From Desulfobacterales bacterium (GTDB taxonomy: Bacteria > Desulfobacterota > Desulfobacteria > Desulfobacterales > Desulfobacteraceae): a stretch of 46,350 nt of DNA. The translations under genes were made by a program, and so were the position numbers. Positions 1 through 8,811 of this stretch are shown piece by piece (the stretch's first letter is position 1; every line of letters starts with the position of its first letter). Under the pieces are notes generated by a model. The model made no database searches. It was not told the origin of the DNA and saw only the letters and a list, made by a program, of their open reading frames with translations. The stretch covers positions 1 through 46,350 of the forward strand of contig JAGLHT010000016.1 in assembly GCA_023143455.1 (NCBI GenBank), read 5' to 3'.

Positions 1-304
1 GTTATAAATTAATTTAGATAATTATTTAATAAAATCCCTATGGTTAAAGGTCTTGGCGTAATTAAATGAGCAAATCATAAAAAATGGCACTAAATCAATG
101 TAAATCAAAGTAATGTTATTGAGTATTGTTTCTTTATATCCTATTAATAAAGGTGAAACCAAACTTGATTTTTTTCTTATACCAAATTAATGCCTATGAT
201 CAAACTTGACCAAATAGTTAATTGATAATATATATTTTAAGAACCATAATCTAAACATTACATAAATCGTATCACTACGAATTGAGAGAGATAAATACTT
301 AAAA
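1..304. other. intergenic stretch, no gene recognised
   Basis: This AT-rich stretch holds no convincing coding region on either strand. A minus-strand open frame covering part of it (187-471) is mostly antisense to the 305-586 gene and shows no family resemblance. The only structure I can support is a promoter-like element at 206-234, listed separately. The far left end may carry the tail of a gene outside the window, but nothing is recognisable. Confidence 0.5.
206..234 (+). promoter_or_regulatory. probable sigma70-type promoter for the 305-586 gene
   Basis: TTGACC at 206-211 and TATATA at 229-234 are separated by 17 bases. An alternative -10, TATATT at 231-236, would give 19. The start codon follows about 70 bases after the -10, and no other gene lies downstream on this strand before the terminator. 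Confidence 0.5.
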
Positions 305-586
305 ATGACTTCGGTTGATAAAAAATTTATTTGTAAATTAATTGAAAGAGGTGTAGAAACAAAGCTTATTCCTGGTTTTGTACGTTCTCTTGCCAATGCT
401 CTTTTAATTAATCCTACAATGACATATGCACAAGTCAATAAACGTTTAAAATATTTAGGCTGGGATGACATTGAAATTGATTACCATACATTTCAACTTG
501 CACTCTATTCATTGGAAACAAAAGGATTATCAGCTTTAAAATATAAGCCCGCCCCATTTTATGTGGATGGCTATACTATGATATAA
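305..586 (+). CDS. small protein of unknown function (93 aa)
   Basis: I do not recognise this protein. It is 93 residues long, soluble-looking, without signal peptide, membrane segment or cysteine clusters. The middle (about residues 38-70) is rich in aromatic residues and looks helical; the region could hold a small nucleic-acid-binding or adaptor fold, but nothing proves this. The gene stands alone: it has a promoter-like element at 206-234, a weak purine-rich stretch (GAGAGAG, about 284-290) ahead of the ATG, and a strong hairpin terminator right after its stop. That monocistronic layout and the normal codon use argue that it is a real gene. Function unknown. Confidence 0.6.
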   Translation: MTSVDKKFICKLIERGVETKLIPGFVRSLANALLINPTMTYAQVNKRLKYLGWDDIEIDYHTFQLALYSLETKGLSALKYKPAPFYVDGYTMI

Positions 587-624
587 TTTATATCGTTATT
601 TTTTTCATCTTGTATTACTCTAAA

Positions 625-670
625 AAAATAGTGTGTGGAGATTGATAGCCTCTACACACTATTTTCTTTT
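625..670. terminator. bidirectional intrinsic terminator
   Basis: Arms 625-640 and 650-665 pair over 16 bases with one G-T wobble, around a 9-base loop. The stem begins with A's and ends with T's, so it can work on both strands. It lies between the converging 305-586 gene (plus) and the alanine dehydrogenase gene (minus), ending 25 bases before the stop of the latter. Confidence 0.85.
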
Positions 671-694
671 GAGAAAATACTTTTTCATTTAAAA

Positions 695-1807
695 TCAAAG
701 AATATTAGAAACAGGAGTGTATTCAAATCCAAATGCATCAGCAACAGGTTTATAAGTTAATTTTTCACCATAATAATTAATACCTTTTTGGAGCTCAACA
801 TTTGTTTTACAGGCTTTTTTCCATCCTTTGTTAGCAAGTTCAACCGCATATGGCAAAGTTGCATTTGTTAATGCTATTGTGGATGTTAGAGGAACTGCAC
901 CTGGCATATTTGCTACACAATAGTGTACAATTCCATCCACTTCATAAATAGGATCACCATGGGTTGTCGGTTTGGAAGTTTCAAAACAGCCACCCTGGTC
1001 AATTGCAACATCAACAATTACAGCACCTTTTTTCATTGTCGATAGCATGTTTTTTGAAATAAGCTTAGGGGCTTTTGCACCAGCTATAAGAACTGCACCG
1101 ATAACAAGGTCAGCATCTTTTACCAATTTTTTTAAAAGAGTTGGAGAAGACATAAGTGGCTTACAATTTGCGGGCATGATTTCTGAAAGATAACGAAGGC
1201 GTATAAGATCCATATCAAGGATTGTAACATCTGCACCCATTCCGCATGCAATAACAGCAGCATGGAAACCAACAACTCCGCCGCCAATAACAACTACTTT
1301 TGCCGAGGGTGTTCCAGGGACCCCACCAAGTAAAATTCCTCTTCCACCAAATGTCCTTTCAAGATATTTTGCGCCTTCTTGTGTTGCAAGTCTTCCGGCA
1401 ACCTCGCTCATAGGAGCAAGAAGCGGCAAAAAGCCAGTATCGGTTTCAACTGTTTCATAAGCTATGCCAATTGAACCAGTTTTCATAAGTGATTCAGTTA
1501 GATCTTTGTCAGCTGCAAGATGCAGGTATGTAAAAACTATCTGATCTTTTTTGATCATATCATATTCAGAGGGTTGAGGTTCTTTAACATGCATGACCAT
1601 ATCAGATATTTTATAAACATCAGCGGCAGTATCAAGTATTTCAGCACCTACTGAAATATATATCTCATCACTAAACCCTGATCCTTGACCTGCATTTTTT
1701 TCAACATAAACCATATGACTATTTTGTTTCATGGTTTCAACCCCAGAAGGGGTCATACAAACCCTATTCTCTTGTGGTTTAATCTCTTTTAATATTCCTA
1801 TTTTCAT
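695..1807 (-). CDS. ald: alanine dehydrogenase
   Basis: NAD-dependent L-alanine dehydrogenase, which interconverts alanine with pyruvate and ammonia in the cytosol. The 370-residue length is typical of the family. The substrate and catalytic residues known from bacterial enzymes fall at the expected places: Arg15, Lys75, His96 and Asp270. The Rossmann fingerprint GGGVVG is at 175-180, with an acidic residue at the end of the next strand (LDMD, around 198). The ATG is preceded by an AGAGGAT ribosome-binding site. It lies 54 bases after the receiver/HD-GYP gene on the same strand and may be read from the purB promoter, and it ends at the bidirectional hairpin at 625-670. A role in using alanine as nitrogen or carbon source, or in pyruvate amination, is inferred from the family. 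Confidence 0.97.
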   Translation of the reverse strand: MKIGILKEIKPQENRVCMTPSGVETMKQNSHMVYVEKNAGQGSGFSDEIYISVGAEILDTAADVYKISDMVMHVKEPQPSEYDMIKKDQIVFTYLHLAADKDLTESLMKTGSIGIAYETVETDTGFLPLLAPMSEVAGRLATQEGAKYLERTFGGRGILLGGVPGTPSAKVVVIGGGVVGFHAAVIACGMGADVTILDMDLIRLRYLSEIMPANCKPLMSSPTLLKKLVKDADLVIGAVLIAGAKAPKLISKNMLSTMKKGAVIVDVAIDQGGCFETSKPTTHGDPIYEVDGIVHYCVANMPGAVPLTSTIALTNATLPYAVELANKGWKKACKTNVELQKGINYYGEKLTYKPVADAFGFEYTPVSNIL

Positions 1808-1861
1808 AATAAAATCCTCTGTTTTTAGTTTATTTTAAAGCTTATTGTATTAATAACACAT

Positions 1862-3421
1862 TTAATCAGGTAACTTTCTATTAATCTCCTGGAGCTCATC
1901 AATTGATGAGAGTAAAATTTCAACAAGTTCAGGGTCAAAATGCTTACCTGATTCCGATTTAAATAAATCTATAATTCTGTCTGTCTCCCATTTTTCTTTA
2001 TAACACCGTTTATGGCTTAACGCGTCAAAAACATCTGCAACAGCAGCAATCCTTCCGAAAATATGAATTTGTTTTCCAGACAAATTTTCAGGATACCCGG
2101 TTCCATCCCATTTTTCGTGATGCTGTATTGCGATAAGTGCAGCAGTTTCCATTATTTTCTTTTCTGATTTATTTAAAATGTCAAATCCTGTCTGTGAATG
2201 TGTTTGGACTAGTAGAAATTCGTTTTTAGTTAATGGTCCTGGTTTGTTCAAAATTACTTCTGGGACCCCAATTTTGCCAGCATCATGCATTGGTACAGCC
2301 ATCCTCAATAATTCTCTGTCTTCTTCGTTAATTCCATATTTTTCAGCCAGTAAATAACAAATTTCAGCAACTCTAACAACGTGATTTGCAGTTTCTTTTG
2401 ATCTTGTTTCAACAAGTTCACCCAAGGTCATAATAATTTCTTTTTGAGTGTTTACTATCTCTCGTGTCAAAACGACATTATCAACATGAGTTGCAATATT
2501 ATTTATATATAACCTTATTAAATCTTTGTTAAAATCGAATAATTTAGGATCTACACCGGAAAAATAAATAAGGCTTGTAAAGTCTTCATTTGTTTTTAAA
2601 ACTCCGATATATTCATTTTCAAGAAATATTTCTCCGCCTTTTATATATATCTTTTTAATATGGTCAACAATATTCAGCCCAACTAAGCTTGTTAAATTCT
2701 TAAAGCAATTATTTATAACAGACGCATATTTTCCTGTACCTGCAATAATTTTTAAATCTTCAGATGAAGAAGCGACAGCATAAAAGCTTGATTTAATGGA
2801 AGAGTTAAAAATCGTAAAAATTTTATTAAGAGTGTCAAGGGCAGTTGAAGCAAAAATTGTTAGTTGATTATTACCAATTAATTTTTTATTGGATTTGACT
2901 ATTAGTTCAAGACCCTCTTGATTTTTTTTTATATATTTAAGATTGTTATAAGCTCTAAGGCATGATGTAACAGTGGTGAATAGTCTCTGAACGGTGAATC
3001 TTGTTTTAGATTTATAATCACTAATATCATATTTAGTTATGATTTCATGTTCAGGAGCTTTGCCGGGTTGTCCTGTTCTTAATACAATACGCACCATTTG
3101 GTTGCTAAGGTCATCTCTAATGTAATTAATAAAATTTAACCCTGCATTATCTTGTTCCATAACAACATCAAGGAGAACAAGTGCTATGTCATCTTCATTT
3201 TTAAATACTTCTTTTGCTTGTATACTTGAAAATGCTTTAAGAAGTTTAACCTTTCTATTTTCAAAGGTATAATCATTTAAAGCAAGTTCAGTAATTTTAT
3301 GAACATCTTCTTCATCATCAACAACTAAAATTTTCCAAGGGCTTTTGAAGAATTCTTTTTTTTCTAAGTGGGATGTTTCATCAGCGAAAACAATGTTTTC
3401 TGAATCAAGAAATTTTTCCAT
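1862..3421 (-). CDS. response regulator with DUF3369-like middle region and HD-GYP domain
   Basis: Probable c-di-GMP phosphodiesterase under two-component control. Residues about 29-160 form a receiver domain with acidic pocket Asp35/Asp36, phosphoacceptor Asp85 and a conserved Lys near 137-139. Residues about 165-325 match the sensor-like DUF3369 region usual in this architecture. The C-terminal HD-GYP domain (about 330-510) keeps its metal and signature residues: His347, His379-Asp380, His434-His435 and the GTGYP motif at 440-444, so hydrolysis of c-di-GMP is expected. The stop of purB lies only 3 bases upstream, so the two are co-transcribed and probably translationally coupled. No partner histidine kinase sits beside it; the nearest kinase in the window is the hybrid at 34001-36316. 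The substrate is inferred from the domain family. Confidence 0.93.
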   Translation of the reverse strand: MEKFLDSENIVFADETSHLEKKEFFKSPWKILVVDDEEDVHKITELALNDYTFENRKVKLLKAFSSIQAKEVFKNEDDIALVLLDVVMEQDNAGLNFINYIRDDLSNQMVRIVLRTGQPGKAPEHEIITKYDISDYKSKTRFTVQRLFTTVTSCLRAYNNLKYIKKNQEGLELIVKSNKKLIGNNQLTIFASTALDTLNKIFTIFNSSIKSSFYAVASSSEDLKIIAGTGKYASVINNCFKNLTSLVGLNIVDHIKKIYIKGGEIFLENEYIGVLKTNEDFTSLIYFSGVDPKLFDFNKDLIRLYINNIATHVDNVVLTREIVNTQKEIIMTLGELVETRSKETANHVVRVAEICYLLAEKYGINEEDRELLRMAVPMHDAGKIGVPEVILNKPGPLTKNEFLLVQTHSQTGFDILNKSEKKIMETAALIAIQHHEKWDGTGYPENLSGKQIHIFGRIAAVADVFDALSHKRCYKEKWETDRIIDLFKSESGKHFDPELVEILLSSIDELQEINRKLPD

Positions 3422-3424
3422 TTT

Positions 3425-4801
3425 TTAATTAATTTTATTTTTGTTTGTAAAATAATAGTCAACTAATTTATCCGCAAGGCCAATATATTGGTGAACTATT
3501 AGATTTTTCATCCTTTCCTTGAAGTCTGTTGGTACTTTTTCTAAATTATCTACGAATTCAACAAGATCGTTCTTAGTAAGGCATTTCCCTCTTGTTAATT
3601 CTTTCAATTTTTCATAAGGATTTTCTTCTTTGAAAATTCTCATTGCAGTCTGGAAGGGTTCTGCTAAAAGCTCCTGGTTTGCATTAAGATCTTTATCTAA
3701 AATATCTTTATTAATCTCAATTTTTCCTAAACCTTTAAGTGAGTTTTTTATTCCTATCTGAAAATAGCCGAATACTACACCAAGATTTCTTAAAACAGTA
3801 CTGTCAGTTAGGTCTCTTTGGAATCTTGATTTTTGAAGTTTGACTGCGAGATGTTCCATCAAAGAAATAGCAAGTCCCATATTTCCTTCACTATTTTCAA
3901 AATCAATTGGATTAACTTTGTGTGGCATGGTTGAAGAACCTACCTCACCTTTTTTTAGTTGTTGCTTAAAATACCCAAGGCTTATATATCCCCACATATC
4001 TCTGTTAAAATCTATCATAATTGCAGCAGATCTAATCATTGAATGCAAAACATAAGAAAGGGATGAATTCGGATTTATCTGAGTTGTAAAAATAAGAGGT
4101 TCGAGATTTAAATGTTTTGATAAGAAATTTTTAGAAGCATTAATCCAGTCAATGTCAGGGAATACAAAAAAATGAGCATTGTAATTTCCAGTAGCGCCAT
4201 TAAGTTTTGCCTGAATTTTTTTATTTTTTAATATTTCAATTTCCTGGGAAATACGCCATGCATAATTTATAAATTCTTTGCCAACAGTAGTTGGGGAAGC
4301 GGGCTGTCCATGTGTTCTTGACATCATGGGAATTGATTTATATTTTAAAGCTTTCTTTTCTATATTAAGTAAAAATTCATTTAATAAATCAATAACAAGT
4401 TTTTTACCCTTTTGGAGCATTAGAGCGTAGGAAATATTATTAATATCATCTGAAGTGCAAGCAAAATGGACCCATTCTTTAATTCTGCTCAAATTAGAAT
4501 TTTCAAGTTTTTCTTTAATAAAATATTCTACTGCTTTAACATCATGATTGGTTTTTTTTTCAATACTTTTTATTTTGTTAGCATCTGAAGGTTTAAAGCT
4601 TTTGTAAATCTGATCAATTATTTCTAATTCATTATTATTGATTTCATCAAAATTATATTCAGTTAAGATAAATTTCAACCATTCTATCTCGATTTTAACT
4701 CTGTGCCTTATGAGTCCATATTCTGAAAAGATATCACATAAGTTGTTAGTAAGATTACTATAACGACCATCCAGAGTAGAAATTGCTTTAATGCTATCCA
4801 T
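3425..4801 (-). CDS. purB: adenylosuccinate lyase (E. coli-like PurB)
   Basis: Adenylosuccinate lyase acts twice in purine synthesis: it removes fumarate from SAICAR and from adenylosuccinate. The 458-residue protein follows the E. coli-type subfamily from its first residues (DGRY near 11-14, IFSEYGL near 24-30). Fumarase-superfamily motifs are all present: TSDD at 116-119, RTHGQ with His164 at 162-166, and the signature GSSTMPHKVNP at 288-298, which carries the catalytic serine. The start is supported by a GAGGAAAT ribosome-binding site. It is the first gene of a minus-strand operon with the HD-GYP regulator, and a promoter-like element lies at 4864-4892. The other purine gene in the window, purM at 42158, is far away. 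Confidence 0.97.
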   Translation of the reverse strand: MDSIKAISTLDGRYSNLTNNLCDIFSEYGLIRHRVKIEIEWLKFILTEYNFDEINNNELEIIDQIYKSFKPSDANKIKSIEKKTNHDVKAVEYFIKEKLENSNLSRIKEWVHFACTSDDINNISYALMLQKGKKLVIDLLNEFLLNIEKKALKYKSIPMMSRTHGQPASPTTVGKEFINYAWRISQEIEILKNKKIQAKLNGATGNYNAHFFVFPDIDWINASKNFLSKHLNLEPLIFTTQINPNSSLSYVLHSMIRSAAIMIDFNRDMWGYISLGYFKQQLKKGEVGSSTMPHKVNPIDFENSEGNMGLAISLMEHLAVKLQKSRFQRDLTDSTVLRNLGVVFGYFQIGIKNSLKGLGKIEINKDILDKDLNANQELLAEPFQTAMRIFKEENPYEKLKELTRGKCLTKNDLVEFVDNLEKVPTDFKERMKNLIVHQYIGLADKLVDYYFTNKNKIN

Positions 4802-4863
4802 AATTTCCTCAAATCAATCAATAAATTCCTGCCAAAAGTATATTCAACACTTATATCCACGGA

Positions 4864-4892
4864 ATATTACTCTGAAATATCATTTTTTACAA
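4864..4892 (-). promoter_or_regulatory. candidate promoter for purB operon
   Basis: Read on the minus strand, TTGTAA (4887-4892) and TAATAT (4864-4869) are 17 bases apart, some 60 bases before the purB start codon. The match is fair but untested. It overlaps the divergent upstream region of the ihfA-like gene. Confidence 0.4.
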
Positions 4893-4915
4893 CCAATATA
4901 TTCTTATCTAAATAC

Positions 4916-4945
4916 TTGACAAAACAACTATAATTGAAGTATTTA
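4916..4945 (+). promoter_or_regulatory. candidate promoter region of the ihfA-like gene
   Basis: A perfect TTGACA lies at 4916-4921. The best-placed -10 at a spacing of 18 is a poor TATTTA (4940-4945); two perfect TATAAT hexamers (4929-4934 and 4959-4964) are at unfavourable spacing to it. The region clearly has promoter character, but which pair is used cannot be settled by eye. Confidence 0.3.
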
Positions 4946-5000
4946 ACATCTTAATTTCTATAATTAAAAAATATTAATTGTTGCAGGAGTATAATAAATT

Positions 5001-5288
5001 ATGACATTAACAAAAAATCAAATCACCGATACTATCCAAGACAAACTGGATTTATCTAAAACTGATGCTTATGAAGTAATGGAAGAACTGCTTGAAATTA
5101 TTAAAGATACCATTGAAGATGGTAATTGTTTAATGATTAGTGGGTTTGGTAAATTTAGTGTTAATGAAAAAAAAGCTCGAAAAGGTAGAAACCCTGCTAC
5201 AAATAAAGAAATGATTCTCTCAGAAAGAAGAGTTGTGACTTTTAAATGCTCAGGACAACTTAGAAAAACAATAAATACTTTAAATTAA
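5001..5288 (+). CDS. ihfA: integration host factor alpha-like DNA-binding protein
   Basis: A 95-residue HU/IHF-family protein that binds and bends DNA. The start MTLTKNQ, the central ISGFGKF (about residues 46-52), the arm segment GRNPAT (about 62-67) and the ending with RRVVTFKCSG (about 75-84) follow the IHF alpha pattern more closely than HU. IHF bends DNA at specific sites and helps sigma54 promoters, recombination and replication. The ATG has an AGGAG ribosome-binding site 11 bases upstream. The M48 protease gene begins 13 bases after the stop and is probably co-transcribed. The beta subunit is not in this window, so it could also work as a homodimer. Confidence 0.9.
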   Translation: MTLTKNQITDTIQDKLDLSKTDAYEVMEELLEIIKDTIEDGNCLMISGFGKFSVNEKKARKGRNPATNKEMILSERRVVTFKCSGQLRKTINTLN

Positions 5289-5301
5289 TTAAATCCTGTA
5301 A

Positions 5302-6549
5302 ATGCATATTTCTTCTAATATGATCACATTTGTGATTTTATTTGCACTTTTGGGTGATTTTTTCCTAAACATTTTTGCAAATCATTTGAATATAAGGGAA
5401 GCCTTGCCTCACGAATTTACAGACTATTGTGATCAAGAACAATATAAAAAATCTCAGAAATACCTAAAAACTACAACTAAATTCGGACAAATTTCATCAT
5501 GTTTTGACATCATCGTTATTTTGACATTTTGGTTTTTAGGTGGATTCCCCTTGCTTGATTCCTTTGTTAGATCCTTTGGATTTAATGCTATCATTACAGG
5601 GCTTTTCTATATTTTTATACTCGCAATATCCAAGTTTTTTTTATCCATTCCGTTTTCCATCTATTCAACCTTTTATATAGAAGAACAATTTGGGTTTAAT
5701 AAAACAAAACCTTTACTTTTCTTTATTGATAGTCTTAAAACCCTTTTTTTATCAATTCTTATAGGCGGAACACTTCTTAGTTTAATATTACTTTTTTTTG
5801 AATATTCAGGAGAAAGCGCCTGGTTTATCTGCTGGGTAACTACGGCTTTTATTATATTAATTATTCAATATATTGTACCTACCTGGGTACTTCCTTTATT
5901 TAATAAATTTACACCTCTTAAAGAAGGAGAGCTACGCAATGCAATTTTTGAATATGCTGAGTCTATAAATTTTTCTTTAGATAATATTTTTATAATGGAT
6001 GGCTCCAAGCGAAGTTCAAAAGCAAATGCATTTTTTACAGGATTTGGAAAAAACAGAAGAATAGTACTTTTTGACACATTAATAAAAGAACATTCCATAA
6101 AAGAACTTGTTTCTGTTCTTGCCCATGAGATGGGACATTTCAAGAAAAAACACATTTTAAAGAATTTAATTATAGGAATTTTGCAAATAGGAATAATGTT
6201 TTTTCTTTTATCTTTCTTTGTTTCTTATAAAGGACTTTTCGATGTTTTTTCAATGAATTATATTTCAATTTATGCAGGTTTAATATTTTTTGGGATGTTA
6301 TATTCGCCTATTGATTTTTTCTTATCTATTTTAATGAAAATTTCATCAAGAAAAGATGAATATGAAGCTGACAAATTTGCCTTTAAAACATATACTGGTG
6401 CAGAATCGCTGATTGATGCACTTAAAAAACTTTCCATAAATAACCTTTCCAATCTAACACCACATCCATTATATGTTTTTTTGAATTATTCACATCCACC
6501 TGTTCTAAAAAGGATAAAAGCATTACAGGATCTTAGGGAAAGTTTATAA
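5302..6549 (+). CDS. M48 family zinc metalloprotease, Ste24/CAAX prenyl protease 1-like
   Basis: An integral-membrane zinc metalloprotease of 415 residues. The zinc motif HEMGH has His275 and His279 as ligands with catalytic Glu276, and the third ligand is Glu353 in EYEAD. Hydrophobic segments near residues 5-25, 65-85, 95-120, 145-165, 175-195, 285-310 and 320-345 give the multi-pass layout of the Ste24 family. Bacterial members probably take part in membrane-protein quality control rather than prenyl processing; this is inference. No clear ribosome-binding site precedes the ATG, and Met7 is an alternative start, so translation may be coupled to the ihfA-like gene 13 bases upstream. Its last 17 bases overlap the end of the converging hydrolase gene. 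Confidence 0.92.
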   Translation: MHISSNMITFVILFALLGDFFLNIFANHLNIREALPHEFTDYCDQEQYKKSQKYLKTTTKFGQISSCFDIIVILTFWFLGGFPLLDSFVRSFGFNAIITGLFYIFILAISKFFLSIPFSIYSTFYIEEQFGFNKTKPLLFFIDSLKTLFLSILIGGTLLSLILLFFEYSGESAWFICWVTTAFIILIIQYIVPTWVLPLFNKFTPLKEGELRNAIFEYAESINFSLDNIFIMDGSKRSSKANAFFTGFGKNRRIVLFDTLIKEHSIKELVSVLAHEMGHFKKKHILKNLIIGILQIGIMFFLLSFFVSYKGLFDVFSMNYISIYAGLIFFGMLYSPIDFFLSILMKISSRKDEYEADKFAFKTYTGAESLIDALKKLSINNLSNLTPHPLYVFLNYSHPPVLKRIKALQDLRESL

Positions 6550-7441
6550 ATCTATCAAAATGATCCCAAAAAACATCTCTAATATTTTGTTTTTCAAATA
6601 ATATTTCATGATAAGCTCCTTTTATTGATACATACATACAGTTTGGCAAATTTTTATGTATCTTTTTTTGACTTGATCTTTTTACAAGCTTATCTTTTTG
6701 GGCATTTATAATTAAAACAGGAGTCTCAATTGTTGACGCATAATTTTTTTGTAAAAGTATATCAATCGAATTATAAGCAGCATTCAGCCAACCCCATGTC
6801 ACTCCACCTAAAGCAAGATCAGGGTTTTTTTTTATTGCATCTGCTTGAATATTAAATTTTAAAGAATCGTGACTAAAAATGTTTTTCTTAAGATTGGATC
6901 GTGTTGAGTCATACTTTTTACCACCAAATACAAAATATTCTGAAAATCCGGAAGCGCACGCTATTTTCGTAATAGTTTGACTAATTAATCGTGCGACTGA
7001 AGAGGTTTTGATATTAAACATCGGAGAAACAAAAACCGCTTTTTTAATAATGTTTGGGTAATCATGTAAAAATTTTAAACCAATATGTCCTCCCATTGAG
7101 TGTGACAGCATAAACACAGGCAGCTTTTTTGGTTTGATTATTTTATCATAAAACAATTTTAAATCTATTAAATAATCATTAAAATTTTTTATGTATCCTT
7201 TTTGCCTGTTAGCAATTTCTCTATCTGAAAGTCCCTGACCACGCCAATCTAAAGTTACAACATCAAATCCCATATTCGCAAGGTGGTTTACAATTTCTTT
7301 ATATTTTTCAATAAATTCGGCTCTTCCGTGTAAAAGGAGAACAAGGCCTTTTGATTCTTTTGTATTAATTTCAGTATAACCATACCTTAGTTTTAAAGAA
7401 TCATAAGATATGAAATAATTATATTTTAAAGGATTTTGCAC
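6533..7441 (-). CDS. alpha/beta hydrolase, lysophospholipase/monoacylglycerol lipase-like
   Basis: A serine hydrolase of the Hydrolase_4 (S33-like) group, 302 residues. The oxyanion-hole segment LLLHGRAEF lies at 35-43 and the nucleophile elbow SHSMGG puts Ser115 in place; Asp250 and His278 complete the triad. The family includes PldB and monoglyceride lipases, so a lysophospholipid or acylglycerol is the likely substrate, but the exact one cannot be read from the sequence. No signal peptide is visible. It follows the GGDEF gene by 18 bases and is probably the last gene of that operon. Its 3' end overlaps the M48 protease gene tail to tail by 17 bases, leaving no room for a terminator between them. 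Confidence 0.9.
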   Translation of the reverse strand: MQNPLKYNYFISYDSLKLRYGYTEINTKESKGLVLLLHGRAEFIEKYKEIVNHLANMGFDVVTLDWRGQGLSDREIANRQKGYIKNFNDYLIDLKLFYDKIIKPKKLPVFMLSHSMGGHIGLKFLHDYPNIIKKAVFVSPMFNIKTSSVARLISQTITKIACASGFSEYFVFGGKKYDSTRSNLKKNIFSHDSLKFNIQADAIKKNPDLALGGVTWGWLNAAYNSIDILLQKNYASTIETPVLIINAQKDKLVKRSSQKKIHKNLPNCMYVSIKGAYHEILFEKQNIRDVFWDHFDRFINFP

Positions 7442-7459
7442 TTTTATGATTTCATAAGA

Positions 7460-8758
7460 TTAAAATGGTTTGTAAACAGCTTTGTTCCGTCCTGTTTTTT
7501 TTGCCTCATATAGTGCTTCATCAGCTCTTAGTAATAAATCTTCAAAAGAGATATCTTTATTCGGTATTGTGCTTGATGTTCCAACGCTTAATGTAACATA
7601 CTTAGCAACCTTAGAACTTTTATGTTCAAGCTTTAGGTTTTCTATGCATTTATTTAAATTTTTAGCGACTTTTAAAGCTCCTTTAGCATCAGTTAATGGT
7701 AGCACTACTGAAAATTCTTCCCCACCATATCTGGCAGCAAGGTCAGCAGGTCGAAATACAGTATCTTTAATAGCTTTGGCTACTTTTATTAAGCAATCAT
7801 CGCCTTCCTGGTGACCATATGTATCATTATAAAATTTAAAAAAATCAATATCACATATAATAACAGCAAGTTCATTTTTATCTCTATTATGTCTTGCCCA
7901 TTCATTAGCGAGGAATTCATCGAATTTTCTTCTATTAGGTATCTTTGTCAATCCATCCTGAACCGATAAAAGCATTAGTGTTTCATTAGCATCTTTAAGA
8001 GCATTTTCTGCACGGATCGTTTCACTAATATCAATGACAAACCCATTAAAACCAGTTATTCTATAATCTTTATCACGTTCTATTCTCGCATAGAAAACAG
8101 TCCACAAAGGAGTTCCGTTTTTATTATTAAGCTCACACCTGAATCGGTTTACCTCATCAGCTTCTTTTAAAAAATTTTTAAATTCATCTGCTTTTTTTGA
8201 ATCCGCAAAAATGCTGTAAAAATTTTTTTTCTTTTTATTGATAAAAACGTCCGGAGAATCATAACCTAACATCCAGGCAAGCTCAGAATTTGCCAGAATA
8301 AACTTGCCTTCCATATCTGCTTTACAGATTCCAACAGGAGCAAATTCATAAATTTGTTGAAGTTGTTTTCTAAATTCCTTTAAGTCAGTATTTATTTGAA
8401 TTTCTTTTGATATGTCTTTTACTAGTATGGATATACCTAATTTTTCACCTTTTATATTGATAATAGGAGTAATAAAAAAATCATACCAGATTTTATTTCC
8501 ATTTTCATCGAGTACAGTTTTAGTGACTTCTTCAGGCTTTATACATCCAAGGAGTTCTGTCTTACTTATAAGAACAAGTGCATCAAGAGTCATAGAAGTA
8601 GCTTCTTGTTCAGAATACTTAAAAAGTTTGCTTGCGCCATTGTTCCATGTTATTATATTTAAATCATTATCCGATTCAATGTATGCCATTTCAGCAAGAC
8701 CAAATAAATTTCCAAGAGCATGTACTCGATCTAAAAGTTTCATATTAGGAAATTTCAA
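7460..8758 (-). CDS. diguanylate cyclase with two PAS domains
   Basis: A soluble, probably sensory, diguanylate cyclase of 432 residues. Two PAS-type domains lie at about 20-118 and 135-248, the second followed by a short linker helix. The GGDEF domain spans about 262-430 with the active-site motif GGEEF at 345-349. The feedback-inhibition site is intact: RPAD at 336-339, five residues before the motif. It should make c-di-GMP from two GTP in response to a ligand or redox signal sensed by the PAS domains; the signal is unknown. It sits 53 bases after the REC-GGDEF-EAL-REC gene and 18 bases before the hydrolase gene, on the same strand. Confidence 0.94.
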   Translation of the reverse strand: MKFPNMKLLDRVHALGNLFGLAEMAYIESDNDLNIITWNNGASKLFKYSEQEATSMTLDALVLISKTELLGCIKPEEVTKTVLDENGNKIWYDFFITPIINIKGEKLGISILVKDISKEIQINTDLKEFRKQLQQIYEFAPVGICKADMEGKFILANSELAWMLGYDSPDVFINKKKKNFYSIFADSKKADEFKNFLKEADEVNRFRCELNNKNGTPLWTVFYARIERDKDYRITGFNGFVIDISETIRAENALKDANETLMLLSVQDGLTKIPNRRKFDEFLANEWARHNRDKNELAVIICDIDFFKFYNDTYGHQEGDDCLIKVAKAIKDTVFRPADLAARYGGEEFSVVLPLTDAKGALKVAKNLNKCIENLKLEHKSSKVAKYVTLSVGTSSTIPNKDISFEDLLLRADEALYEAKKTGRNKAVYKPF

Positions 8759-8811
8759 TATAAATACGTTGTTGGGAAGTCATATAGAGAGTTTATCCAA
8801 TTTATTTTTTT

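Noticed and set aside
187-471. Minus-strand open frame of 94 codons
   Set aside because: It is largely antisense to the 305-586 gene, which has the better promoter, terminator and codon use.
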